In this document: positions 50,803-59,923 of the stretch, in pieces
Numbering within the stretch: the first letter of the stretch is position 1
How the letters are laid out: each line of letters begins with the position of its first letter
Assembly (NCBI GenBank): GCA_035448545.1
Contig: DAOTJE010000010.1
Location: 62,001 to 126,000, forward strand
Length of the DNA: 64,000 nucleotides
Direction of reading: 5' to 3'
From: Anaerobaca sp035448545
GTDB lineage: Bacteria; Planctomycetota; Phycisphaerae; Sedimentisphaerales; Anaerobacaceae
Notes under the pieces: generated by a model
The model's input: only the letters and a program-made list of their open reading frames with translations
Told to the model about the DNA's origin: nothing
Databases searched by the model: none
Program-made: the position numbers and the translations under genes

Positions 50803-53800
50803 TCAACTGACGGTGACGACGAGTCCCTCGTTGCTGATGCTGTAGTCGAAGAACCGGGCTCGCGCGTTCGGCGGTTCGGCTTCCAGCATCCGGCGAACAT
50901 GGGCAGCGTCGGAGCCCGACTTGCAGACCATCAGAAGGAAACCGCCCCCACCGGCGCCGAGCAGCTTGGCCCCGTGGAGATACGGCCGGACACGTGCCAG
51001 CAGCGTCTCGATCTGGGCGTTGCTGCTGTTCGGGTCCAACTGCTTGTTGAGCTGCCAGGCGGTGTCCACCAGATGCCCGAACCGCGCGAGGTCCTTGCGA
51101 ATGAAGGCGTCCATCACCTCCCGCGCGACCTGACCGATATGCGACAGCGTGGCCATCGTGGCTCGTTCGCGATTCAAGTAGCGGCCCACCACCTGCTGAA
51201 GGATGTTCTTGGCGAGCCGCGTGATCCCGGTGTAGTACAGCAGCGTCGCCTTATCATTACACATTGGGTCTACAATATCCGCCGGCAGGTAGTGAATGTG
51301 CGCATCCGGAACCATGCCCGCCTGTGAGACGATCATCTTGACACCGTCGACCACGCCCCCGATCTGGTCCTGCCAGCCGCCCCCGGTGGTCAGCGCCTGT
51401 TCGAGGCGCAACACCTGGTGGAACAACTCGCGCTGCGAGAGGTTCTTGCCGACGACGCGTGCGATGGCCGCGGTGATCACCGCGCCCATGATGCTGGAGG
51501 TTCCCAGGCCGCTCCCCTTGGGAATCGCCGCCAGCGTGGTCAGCTCGATCCCGCCTCCGAAGTCCTCGAGCGCCTTCCGCAGGGAGCCTGTTCCGGACCG
51601 GCCGTTCGCCCGGGGCGACAGGCCCGAAAGGACCAGCGCCGCCTTGGCCAGCGCAAAACTGCCGGTGGCCTTGCGGTAGTCGAGCAGTTCCGCGAACCGG
51701 CGAATCTCCATGCGCACGCCCAGGTCGATCGATCCGATCCGGATAACCGGTTCGTCGATCACCCGGACATACGCCTGGATCGGCGGTTGCCCGTTGAGAT
51801 CGACCGCCGCGTTCACCACGCAGCCGCCCCATTCGAGCGAATACGGAGGCGTGTCAGTCCAACCCCCACCAAGGTCCAGACGTGCCGGCGCGCGGGCCCA
51901 GACGATCTCATCGCTGCGCAGCACACTGCGAGGCAAAGCCGTCTCGACGATCCCGCTGCCGACGATCGATCGCTCCAGCGTCTCAAACGCCGCCTGCTGG
52001 GCCCGCTGCGACCACGCCAGAATCGAAGTATCGTCTGCCGGCAACAGGCCCAGAGACCGCAGCCACTTCCGCTGCACCCGCGTCAACTGCGCCTCCATGG
52101 CGCCGAGTATCTCGACCGCGGGTGCGTCATGACCGTCATACAGACATGCCAGAGCCGATCCGAGGCTGTGCAGGATTCGGGCAACGGCCAGCGCGGCCAT
52201 GCCGTGATTCTCCCGGCTCTCGCCATAGCGATGTGCTTCCTTCAGAAGATCGGCGATCCAGTCCGCGATGTCGCTCTGGTCGCGCAGCAGCGAGGCCAGT
52301 TCCGGTGAAGAGAAGCCGCTTTCCGGGCGGAACATCCGGCGCCAGGAGCGGCGGATCTGCTGCGCCCTTATCCGGCTGCGACGGCGGTAGAACTCGACGT
52401 GATCGGCCATCGCGAGAATCTGCTGGAGACTGTAGCGGTCGGCCGTTTGCCATGCGGAACGCTGCTCCTGCGAGGCCGCGGCCGGATCAAACATCCACAG
52501 CCAGCGATGGTACTCGCTATGCACTTTCACCGCGGGAAACAGGCGGGCATTCCAGATGCTCCGCTCACTCGGTGCGACAGCACGGTCCCAGACGTCCTGC
52601 GGTGTGGCGCCGACGTCCGCCAGCCAGGCGAGCAGGTCCCTGCCGCAGAACACGGCGCCTTTGCCGGCCGGTTCCTTGAGCGCATCGTCGATCCCATAGC
52701 AGCGGACGAACCAGACCCGGGCCCCATCGCGGTCGCGCCCCTCGATCACATCGACGCACGCGCCGGCCGGCACCGACAGCGGCTGCTCGATGTCGACGCC
52801 GACGACCACGTTGTCGCCTCCCAGGGTCAGTGACGACGCGATCCGGCAGCCCTCGACCCACGCGCCGGTCCCCTGAACCGTCGCCGACGGCGACAGCTCA
52901 TTGTTGACGTCGAGGTAGGTTTGCAGGAAGGAAACGCCGCGATCCTCCTGGAGCAGCCGGGTCCCGTTGCGGAGGATCCCCCTGCTGCTGCCGAAGTCGA
53001 GAAAGTCGCAGTGTTTGAGCAACTGCACGCTGAACGGGGTCTCCGACAGCACCTCAAACAGCTCGGCCAGCATGGTCTCCGGCCACTTCGAGCCGCTCTC
53101 GCGCGCCGACTTGAGGTAGTTCTGCAAGCGGGTCTGGGTCCCCAGCGCGCAGCAGATCTCGCGGTAGAAGTCCAGCCCCCGTTCCAGCACCGCCCTGCCC
53201 CGCCGGCCCGCGAGGACCAGGCCGCCCTGCCGGTCGCGGCGAGCCCCGAAGAGATGGAGCAGGCGAACCGCGGTGGCGGCGTCGAAGTGCATCACACCGA
53301 TGTCCAGACAACTCTGGCCGTAAGCGTTGATCGCCCCGTGGGCCTTCTGCTCCGCGATCGAAGGCTTCTGCAAATACAGGCTCACCTCGTCGGCCGTTCC
53401 CTGGCAAAACACACCATGCCGGCTGGCCTGCTCGGGACTGGCATAGCACGCCAACCCCGTAATGCCCTGCCTCGTCAGGCGGATGTCCGACGGGTCAAAT
53501 CGCAGCAGGACATCGCCCGAGGCGATCACGACCTGGCCCTGCCCGCACTCGGGCCCCGGCAGCGACAGGTAGGTCGGCAACTGGCGGTCGAACAGGCTCA
53601 GGCACACCGCACTGTCGTTCTCGCCGGGAACGGGAATGAACACCTTGCCACATGGACCATACGCGGGCAGACGTCGCGAGTCTCCGCCCGCATGAACGAT
53701 CAGAATGCGCAGTTCGCCAAGCACCTTCTCCCAGTGCCGCGGGCCCGATTCCTTCAGACGGCGGCCAAGGCGCCTGCGCAACACCTCCATCAGGCAATAG

Positions 53801-53982
53801 AGCGTGCTGCCCCCACTGCCGATACGTCGGCCGCCCGCATCCGGCACCACGATGGCCTCGCGCACGTCGCTGAGCAGCCCGAGTTCCCTCCGTATGGCCA
53901 ACTGCGATTCGTAGGCCCTGGCCTGCGCCTCGTTGGAGGCGGTGACGATCAGGTAATCCCACAAACGACTGCTTGTCTGCAT
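50803..53982 (-). CDS. fkp: bifunctional fucokinase / fucose-1-phosphate guanylyltransferase
   Basis: The 1059-residue protein has an N-terminal L-fucose-1-phosphate guanylyltransferase region (GGRRIGSGGST near residues 50-60, HAGGDSRRLPAYGPCGKVF near 98-116) and a C-terminal GHMP kinase (RAPARLDLGGGWTDTPPYS near 700 and the ATP loop PKGSGLGTSSIMG near 822-834). It makes GDP-fucose from L-fucose in two steps, as Fkp of Bacteroides does. Fkp salvages external fucose, so this strain may decorate its polymer with scavenged fucose. AAGG lies before the ATG at 53982. It sits between the sugar-nucleotide SDR gene and the DUF2723-like gene. Confidence 0.92.
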   Translation of the reverse strand: MQTSSRLWDYLIVTASNEAQARAYESQLAIRRELGLLSDVREAIVVPDAGGRRIGSGGSTLYCLMEVLRRRLGRRLKESGPRHWEKVLGELRILIVHAGGDSRRLPAYGPCGKVFIPVPGENDSAVCLSLFDRQLPTYLSLPGPECGQGQVVIASGDVLLRFDPSDIRLTRQGITGLACYASPEQASRHGVFCQGTADEVSLYLQKPSIAEQKAHGAINAYGQSCLDIGVMHFDAATAVRLLHLFGARRDRQGGLVLAGRRGRAVLERGLDFYREICCALGTQTRLQNYLKSARESGSKWPETMLAELFEVLSETPFSVQLLKHCDFLDFGSSRGILRNGTRLLQEDRGVSFLQTYLDVNNELSPSATVQGTGAWVEGCRIASSLTLGGDNVVVGVDIEQPLSVPAGACVDVIEGRDRDGARVWFVRCYGIDDALKEPAGKGAVFCGRDLLAWLADVGATPQDVWDRAVAPSERSIWNARLFPAVKVHSEYHRWLWMFDPAAASQEQRSAWQTADRYSLQQILAMADHVEFYRRRSRIRAQQIRRSWRRMFRPESGFSSPELASLLRDQSDIADWIADLLKEAHRYGESRENHGMAALAVARILHSLGSALACLYDGHDAPAVEILGAMEAQLTRVQRKWLRSLGLLPADDTSILAWSQRAQQAAFETLERSIVGSGIVETALPRSVLRSDEIVWARAPARLDLGGGWTDTPPYSLEWGGCVVNAAVDLNGQPPIQAYVRVIDEPVIRIGSIDLGVRMEIRRFAELLDYRKATGSFALAKAALVLSGLSPRANGRSGTGSLRKALEDFGGGIELTTLAAIPKGSGLGTSSIMGAVITAAIARVVGKNLSQRELFHQVLRLEQALTTGGGWQDQIGGVVDGVKMIVSQAGMVPDAHIHYLPADIVDPMCNDKATLLYYTGITRLAKNILQQVVGRYLNRERATMATLSHIGQVAREVMDAFIRKDLARFGHLVDTAWQLNKQLDPNSSNAQIETLLARVRPYLHGAKLLGAGGGGFLLMVCKSGSDAAHVRRMLEAEPPNARARFFDYSISNEGLVVTVS

Positions 53983-54004
53983 GGCGATCTACCTTCTTAC
54001 GCCC

Positions 54005-54979
54005 CTATTTCGCCCCCATGCGCGTGCGGTGCTCAGCGATGATGCAGCGCAACGCCTGTTCGAGGTTCGTCTTCGGTCTCCAACCGATCGTTTTTCGAAT
54101 CCGCTCGGTGCATGGAACGCGACGCATCATGTCTTCAATAGGTCGTCCGTAGGCGACCTCATAAGGCACGAACTCCTGTGTGCTGCGGCTGCCGGTCAGC
54201 TCGATCACCTTGTCCGCCAGTTCCCGGATGCTCACCTCTTCGGAAGAACCGACGTTGAAGGTCTGCCCGACGGCCTCCTCGCATTGCATCAGGCCGATGA
54301 CCGCATCGACCACATCCTGGACGTAACAGAAACAGCGACTCTGCTGGCCCGTCCCGTAAATGCAGATCGGCTCGTCTTTCAGCGCCCACTGTACGAATCG
54401 CGGCACGACCATCCCGTAGCGTCCGGTCTGCCGAGGGCCGATGGTATTGAAGAACCGCGCAATCACCACTCCCAGGCCATACTGCTGACAGTACGCCTGG
54501 CCCAGGAATTCGTCGATCGCCTTGCTGCACGCATAGGACCACCGCGAAAGACTTGTGCTGCCCAGCACGAGGTCGTCGTCCTCGCGAAACGGAATGCTCT
54601 CGCTCTTGCCGTAGACCTCGCTCGTGGAGGCAATCAGGATCCGCCGGCCGAACTTGTTGGCGATCGCCAGGACGGTTTCCGTTCCTCCGATGTTGGTCTC
54701 AATGGTTCGCACCGGATCGTCGGCGATCAGTTGCACTCCCACCGCCGCAGCCAGATGGAATATCATGTCGCATTCCGCCACCAGCAACTGAACCAGCGAC
54801 ACGTCGCGGATGTCCCCTTTGACGAACAGCAGCTTCGGATGCCCGCGAAAGGCCTGGATGTTCTCCAGCCGCCCGGTGCTGAGGTTATCGAGAATGACCA
54901 CTTCCTGACCGTCGCCCAGCAGACGCTCGGCCAGATGCGAGCCGATGAAGCCCGCGCCGCCTGTAATCAACGCCTTCAT
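54005..54979 (-). CDS. extended SDR sugar-nucleotide epimerase/dehydratase
   Basis: The 324-residue protein has the NAD-binding GGAGFIGSHLAE (7-18), the STSEVYGKSE block and catalytic Tyr-x-x-x-Lys (YACSK). The family includes UDP-glucuronate decarboxylase, GDP-mannose 4,6-dehydratase and UDP-glucose 4-epimerase; the sequence around FNTIGPRQTGRYGMVVPRF is most like the decarboxylase/dehydratase group. The exact reaction is not settled. It is the first minus-strand gene of the exopolysaccharide locus, with fkp 22 bases downstream. Confidence 0.85.
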   Translation of the reverse strand: MKALITGGAGFIGSHLAERLLGDGQEVVILDNLSTGRLENIQAFRGHPKLLFVKGDIRDVSLVQLLVAECDMIFHLAAAVGVQLIADDPVRTIETNIGGTETVLAIANKFGRRILIASTSEVYGKSESIPFREDDDLVLGSTSLSRWSYACSKAIDEFLGQAYCQQYGLGVVIARFFNTIGPRQTGRYGMVVPRFVQWALKDEPICIYGTGQQSRCFCYVQDVVDAVIGLMQCEEAVGQTFNVGSSEEVSIRELADKVIELTGSRSTQEFVPYEVAYGRPIEDMMRRVPCTERIRKTIGWRPKTNLEQALRCIIAEHRTRMGAK

Positions 54980-55818
54980 GAAGCCGCAGCCCTCATAGAC
55001 CTGATGTCCGAAGAACGCTCATCCGGGAACGCTACCCGATTCCCTTCCGCCTGGCAATCGTCTGTTTGGATGGACTCCGTCTCTGTCGGCTGCGCTGAGG
55101 CGCACCGCCGGCCCGTCGCCAGCACCCGAATCGTCCGGGCGAAGCATGCTTTTCTCCCCTGCTTAAGTATCGGAACAGAAAGAACATAGCTTTAGACAAA
55201 CCCACCTGGCGTGCGGCGTCAACCGTCTTCTCGGCTTGCCGGGCACACGATCCTTATCGCCGCGGGGCCCATCACCCCCGCCCTGCCGATCACGCACGGC
55301 CCCGTTGCCGCCGGCAAGATTGAGCACCCTCGTGCTGGCACGCGTGCCTTTATAGGACCCGTCGGGCCTCCTGCCGCCGTATGGTCCCGCCAACGGCCAG
55401 TCCCGGGACCCGTCTTCGGCGCCCTGCCGGCCAGCGCGCGCCGAACCAACCTCGCCTCCGTCCGCGCGCGTACTCCTGACAAGGCCCTTGCCCCTCTGCG
55501 GGCCTGCCTCTGAGGCGGGAGAACGGCACCCCCTGGACCGGTCAGGTTTGTTGGCTATCCACAGAAAACGCGTAGTCTCAGCGAGGTTCGTCTCGCGGCA
55601 CTCCTTGAGCCGTCTGCTTGCGTAATGGTCTTGTGTCAGGCAGGTGGTCCCCTGCTCCGTGCCCGATGCAGGCGTGTGCCGCGGTTCAAGTCGACTCAAC
55701 GCCGAGCCGATAAACCCTCACAGGATCGTGACGGCGACGGATCGCAGCGCACGGACAGACCGCGAAGCGGCCTGTGCGAGTTGGCAAGACTGGTCCATCG
55801 CCATTGAAAAGCCAGAGC
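54980..55818. other. 839-bp gap without a recognised gene
   Basis: It separates the exopolysaccharide locus (minus) from dgkA (plus) and is GC-rich with only low-quality frames (Arg-, Gly- and Pro-rich, no ribosome sites). I looked for RNase P, tmRNA and SRP RNA hallmarks and found none. A DnaA-box-like CTATCCACA occurs at 55555-55563. Confidence 0.45.
55555..55563 (+). other. DnaA-box-like nonamer
   Basis: CTATCCACA differs from the consensus TTATCCACA at one position. A similar inverted nonamer (TGTGGATAC) is at 59758-59766. Single boxes are common by chance, so weight is low. Confidence 0.25.
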
Positions 55819-56262
55819 ATGAATCCGACAGATCAGACCGCTCGTACGATAAGGCACTTCAGCCTTGGCCTGGATGACCCCAGACCTCTGACTCTGTCAG
55901 CACGCATCGAGAGCTTCCGTTGTGCTGTACGTGGTGTGCGACTCATGCTCAGGTCCCAACACAACGCATGGCTCCACGCAATCGCGTCCTGCTGCGTTCT
56001 GATCGTCGGCGGCCTGTGTGTGCTTACTGCCGCCGAGTGGTGCTGGATCATCCTCGCGATAATGGCCGTGTGGACGGCCGAGGCCCTTAACACAGCGCTT
56101 GAGTTTCTCGCCGACGTTGCGTCGCCGGAGTTCCATCCTCTCGTAGGGTATGCGAAGGATGTGGCTGCAGGGGGGGTCCTGATCTCGGCTATCGGCTCGG
56201 CGCTTGTCGGCATCCTCGTCCTTGGCCCCCACCTGCTCAAGTGGCTGCACTCTGCGCTGTGA
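55819..56262 (+). CDS. dgkA: diacylglycerol kinase (DgkA family)
   Basis: The 147-residue integral membrane protein has three helices and the DgkA signature: Glu88 and Asn91 in AEALNTALEFLAD (87-99), with Glu95 and Asp99, then KDVAAGGV (113-120). It phosphorylates diacylglycerol or, in related enzymes, undecaprenol, recycling lipid carrier. The latter would suit the neighbouring exopolysaccharide locus. The start at 55819 has only a weak upstream site. The N-terminal 35 residues are longer than in E. coli DgkA. Confidence 0.88.
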   Translation: MNPTDQTARTIRHFSLGLDDPRPLTLSARIESFRCAVRGVRLMLRSQHNAWLHAIASCCVLIVGGLCVLTAAEWCWIILAIMAVWTAEALNTALEFLADVASPEFHPLVGYAKDVAAGGVLISAIGSALVGILVLGPHLLKWLHSAL

Positions 56263-56447
56263 CCTGGGATGGCGCGGGCCGTTCTCGGCACTGATATCGA
56301 CCACATAGCGCAGATGTCAACTCCTGATGGTCGGGCGGCATTGAGGGACCGTCTAAGTGCAGGGAGGGAGCTGCGGGATCAGGGCAGGGCTGCGTCCAGC
56401 GTGCATGGCCACAAGAACCGGTCGCCGTGCCTTAACAGCAAGGCGAT

Positions 56448-56463
56448 TGTTTCACGTGAAACA
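56448..56463. promoter_or_regulatory. parS: parS site 1
   Basis: TGTTTCACGTGAAACA is a perfect 16-bp palindrome and matches the bacterial parS consensus TGTTNCACGTGAAACA at every defined position. It is the loading site of chromosomal ParB and lies 461 bases before parB. Confidence 0.88.
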
Positions 56464-56752
56464 TAGCAGAGGCAAACCAGCCGCTACAATTACCCATACA
56501 TTACAGTCCTCCAGGCGGACGACCGCGCACCTGACTCGATGACTGCGTAGCCCCCATGCTACCACGCGACAGATATCCCACACCACCCACCCATACATAC
56601 ATACTGATATGAGCACAGCTCCATCTGCTGCAAGCGCGTGAGCTCGTGGCCCGCAAGCGCCACAATGTAAACCGTGTACAGCGGGTCTCCTGGTCGCAGA
56701 CGATCTGACCAGGCCACATACGCAAGTACATCCATGCCAACCGTTACGTGCG

Positions 56753-56768
56753 TGTTCCACGTGGAACA
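56753..56768. promoter_or_regulatory. parS: parS site 2
   Basis: TGTTCCACGTGGAACA is a second perfect palindrome, a common parS variant, 305 bases from site 1 and 65 bases upstream of the parB -35 box. Confidence 0.85.
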
Positions 56769-56832
56769 ATTGCTCGCACGTCCTGTCGGCGAAACAATTC
56801 AACTCCCGGCGATGCATTTTCCGAAATAGCCC

Positions 56833-56861
56833 TTGAGGGCCTCCGAATGCCCAAATACAAT
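56833..56861 (+). promoter_or_regulatory. probable promoter of parB
   Basis: TTGAGG (56833-56838) and TACAAT (56856-56861) are 17 bases apart. Transcription would start near 56868, about 41 bases before the ATG. Confidence 0.6.
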
Positions 56862-56908
56862 CGACGCTCGCTTTTGCGCAGAACGTGACCCCGTTAAGGA
56901 GCAGCACG

Positions 56909-57862
56909 ATGATGAATGGAAAGGGCGACAGGCCCCGTCATCTTGGCAGGGGGCTTGAATCCCTGCTCGGTCCGTTGTCCTCATTTCAGGCGATGCCGGC
57001 CGAGAATGACCAAGAGGTGCCACCTGCTGGGCGGAATTTTCCGCCGGACAAAGACCTCGATACCTCGCTTCGTCAACTACCTCTTGATTCGATCGGTCCG
57101 AACCCATACCAAGCCAGAACCGTCTGGAACGAAGAGGACCTCCTTGAGCTGACCGAGTCCATCCGCGCCAACGGGATGATCCAGCCGGTCATTGTGCGGC
57201 CATTTCAAGGGCGGTATCAACTCATAGCAGGGGAGCGCCGGTTTCGTGCCGCCCAGATGGCGGGGCTGACCCTCATCCCAGCCGTTGTCCGAGAGGTGAA
57301 CGACGAGCAGCTCTTCGAGTGGTCGCTGGTCGAGAACATACACCGCCGAGACCTGAACGCCATCGAGCGGGCCCAGGCCTATCAGCGGTACCTGAATGCG
57401 TTTTCGCTGACCCAGGCGGATGCGGCGGAGAGACTTGGCGAGGACCGCTCTGTCATCGCTAACCACTTGCGATTACTTGACTTACCAGAAGACATCCGGC
57501 AGATGCTGGCCGACGGCAGGCTGTCCATGGGTCATGCCAGGGCGATACTGGGCTTGCCAACGGATGATCTGCGGCGGAAGCTGGCAAACCGTGCCATGGC
57601 CGGCCGCCTGAGCGTGCGGGATGTCGAGCGGCTCGTACGCAAGCACCTTTCCGAATCGGCGGCGTCCAAGGGGCCGGGCCGGGCCAAGCCGCTGCATATC
57701 CGCGATCTCGAGGATAAGCTCAAGCGTCACCTCGGCGCTCGTGTTGCGATTGAGACACGCCGCAACGGTCAACGCGGCCGGATCGTCATCGAATTCGACT
57801 CCATCGACGAGTTCGGGCGTATCGCCGAGTTGCTTGGCTTGGCCTGCACCGAGGAGGTGTAG
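56909..57862 (+). CDS. parB: chromosome-partitioning protein ParB
   Basis: The 317-residue protein has the N-terminal RGLESLLG box, the ParB/Srx CTPase fold with GERRFRAAQMAGL (about residues 110-122), a central helix-turn-helix for parS (LTQADAAERLGEDRSVIANHLRLLDLP, about 169-195) and a C-terminal dimerisation region. ParB loads at parS, binds CTP and spreads, and guides origin segregation. ATG at 56909 has AAGGAG upstream. ParA (Soj), usually next to it, is not adjacent; the upstream gene is dgkA and the downstream one is the ankyrin protein. Confidence 0.95.
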   Translation: MMNGKGDRPRHLGRGLESLLGPLSSFQAMPAENDQEVPPAGRNFPPDKDLDTSLRQLPLDSIGPNPYQARTVWNEEDLLELTESIRANGMIQPVIVRPFQGRYQLIAGERRFRAAQMAGLTLIPAVVREVNDEQLFEWSLVENIHRRDLNAIERAQAYQRYLNAFSLTQADAAERLGEDRSVIANHLRLLDLPEDIRQMLADGRLSMGHARAILGLPTDDLRRKLANRAMAGRLSVRDVERLVRKHLSESAASKGPGRAKPLHIRDLEDKLKRHLGARVAIETRRNGQRGRIVIEFDSIDEFGRIAELLGLACTEEV

Positions 57863-58009
57863 CCGCCAAGCCCCGATAAGAACGCCGGAAATGGTGCTGC
57901 GATGCGTCTTGACCGAGGAATTCGTGATATAATAGGCCTTGTGTTCCTGTGCCGGCCCGTCCGGCAGAGAGGGTCAACATCCGACAGCATGATTTGAAAA
58001 GGGTCTCCT

Positions 58010-59554
58010 GTGAAACGCCTGGCACATTTCATTGCGGTTTTCTTCGTCTGCCTCCTGACCACTGCGGCTGCCTTCGCGTCGGAGGCCAAGGTGCCCACCA
58101 AGCCTTTTTTCCAGGCTATCAGCACCGCGGACATTGACGAGATCAAACTGCACCTGAGCCGAAAAGACCTTGATGTCAACAAGGAGGATGCCAGCCAGAA
58201 CACACCACTGGGTGTTGCCGTGGAGGGCGGACGTCTTGAGGTCGTGCAACTGCTGGTGGAGGCTGGCGCCAACGTCGCGACACCAAGTCGCGCGGGGTTG
58301 CCTTTGACAATGGCGGTGATTCGGGGCAACACGGAAATCGTCAAGTTCCTCGTTGAGAAGGGTGCAAACGTCAATGCGGCGGACCCCCAGGGGGTTATTC
58401 CGCTCGTGGCCGCTGCTGAGAACGGCTATCTCGACATAGTGGAATTCCTTGTCGGCAAGGGTGCCGACGTCAACGCCAAAGACAGGCGAGGCCAGACGCC
58501 TCTGAGTATCGCCATGGCGGGCCGCCACACGGAGGTCATGGCTTACCTGCGCGAGCACGGCGCAGAGGAGCCCGTCAATCCGTTCGACATGCGCGTGTAC
58601 GGCGACAGAGGACTGCGCGGTCCGGGTTCGGAAGGGCCTCCCGGCGAGCCGGGAATGGACACTGGGCCTGACAGCAGTGCTGCCAATGTTCAGATTCTCG
58701 GAGATCCCAATGAAATCCGTGCGCGCGTCGCTGGGTTTGCGGGCCTGCCGGAAGCGCTGGCCGCTGTGGATGCCAATAGCGCCTCCGAGCAACGCAGTTG
58801 GCGGCAGCGGCGTACTGACAACCGGGCCATGCTGATCCGAACCGTCGAGAAGCAGTTTGAGGAGGAAATGGCCTTCGTCAAACGCATAGCGCAGAGCGAG
58901 AAGGCCGTGAAGACGACCGCCGCGATTGATGATCTTGCGGCCCGGAGAAAGGCACGCTACAAGGTGATCTACGAGGACTTGCGCGATGAGAAACGCGCCG
59001 AGCTGCTCGAAGAGCGGGAGGCGGGGGCCCGGATGCGTGCTTCGGGACGATCACGCGGGCGCGCCGCCATGACGGACCCCATGGCCGGCCCGTACGCCAA
59101 CGACCCGTACGCATCTCCCACAACAGCCCGGCCTGCGCCGCGCGTTCGGGCTTCCGCAGATGCCAATGAGCCTGCTCTTGACGCGACGACCGAGAATCAA
59201 CTCCAAGCCTGGCGCAGCGTTGATCCCTTGGACAAACGAGAACTTCTCAACAGCGTTCACGCGCTGGACTTGCGGGAGTACGAGGTCTTACGACAGACCG
59301 CGGCCGAGGAGGCGGCCAAGAAGACCGCTGCCGCCATCGAAGGACTGATGCTTGCGCGTCAGCAGCGAGTGACGAGCATCACGGCCAAGATGGTCGAAGA
59401 GGACGAGCGTCTGCAGCGTCTGGAAGGGCGTGCCGGCGGTATGATGACCCCCGGTGCAACCATGGCTCCGGGGACCACACGCGGCCGCGGCGGTCGAGCC
59501 GCCACCGGCCAGGAGGAGACCACCACGCAGCGCCGCGGCCGGCGCTATCGTTGA
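58010..59554 (+). CDS. exported ankyrin-repeat protein with a short collagen-like stretch
   Basis: The 514-residue protein starts with GTG at 58010 (AAAAGGG six bases upstream) and a signal peptide (HFIAVFFVCLLTTAAAFA, cleavage near residue 24). Four or five ankyrin repeats cover residues about 35-185. A short Gly-x-y stretch (DRGLRGPGSEGPPGEPGMD, about 203-221) follows, and the rest is charged and helical, with an Arg/Gly-rich C-terminus. It is likely an exported scaffold protein. A TATAAT at 57928-57933 may be its -10 box, with no good -35. Confidence 0.82.
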   Translation: MKRLAHFIAVFFVCLLTTAAAFASEAKVPTKPFFQAISTADIDEIKLHLSRKDLDVNKEDASQNTPLGVAVEGGRLEVVQLLVEAGANVATPSRAGLPLTMAVIRGNTEIVKFLVEKGANVNAADPQGVIPLVAAAENGYLDIVEFLVGKGADVNAKDRRGQTPLSIAMAGRHTEVMAYLREHGAEEPVNPFDMRVYGDRGLRGPGSEGPPGEPGMDTGPDSSAANVQILGDPNEIRARVAGFAGLPEALAAVDANSASEQRSWRQRRTDNRAMLIRTVEKQFEEEMAFVKRIAQSEKAVKTTAAIDDLAARRKARYKVIYEDLRDEKRAELLEEREAGARMRASGRSRGRAAMTDPMAGPYANDPYASPTTARPAPRVRASADANEPALDATTENQLQAWRSVDPLDKRELLNSVHALDLREYEVLRQTAAEEAAKKTAAAIEGLMLARQQRVTSITAKMVEEDERLQRLEGRAGGMMTPGATMAPGTTRGRGGRAATGQEETTTQRRGRRYR

Positions 59555-59923
59555 GCGGACCATAGAGGGCGCGGAACGCTTTCTGCTTGCCCATGCTGTT
59601 TTAGGTCCATTATATCCGTATTGATGCATGCTCCTCCCCGGACGGCGCCTGTCCGCCCGGGCGTGGCGCGTCTGTCCGCGGTGTCCCTGGTTCATGCCCC
59701 GCGCCGGCCAACAAGGCTGCCGGGAGGGCAGCGGCCCCTGTAAGCTGTGTGATGACCTGTGGATACGCCGACGACCGCACAGAGACCGACCGGGTATGCG
59801 GCAGGGGGGCGATTCTGTTTGACTTCTGCACGCCGCGTGATTCAACTATACCAGTCTGGCAGGGTTCCGAGCGTTGTGCGGACACTTCTTCCGACGGAGC
59901 CTGGGTGAATTCATGGGTGGCCT
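59555..59923. other. 369-bp gap upstream of the cysteine synthase gene
   Basis: No gene is visible. An inverted DnaA-box-like nonamer lies at 59758-59766. No convincing promoter or terminator is seen. Confidence 0.4.

Larger units (their letters stand above)
56263..56908. other. 646-bp parS-bearing gap upstream of parB
   Basis: No convincing gene; a minus-strand 151-residue frame here is Cys- and Trp-rich and spans both parS sites. The region holds the two parS palindromes and the parB promoter. Confidence 0.6.

Noticed and set aside
55163..55699. 178-codon minus-strand frame before dgkA
   Set aside because: Gly/Arg/Pro-rich without structure or a ribosome site; also considered as an RNase P or other RNA gene, but the conserved elements are missing.
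56452..56907. 151-codon minus-strand frame in the parS region
   Set aside because: It spans both parS sites and the parB promoter, has odd Cys/Trp-rich composition and no ribosome site.
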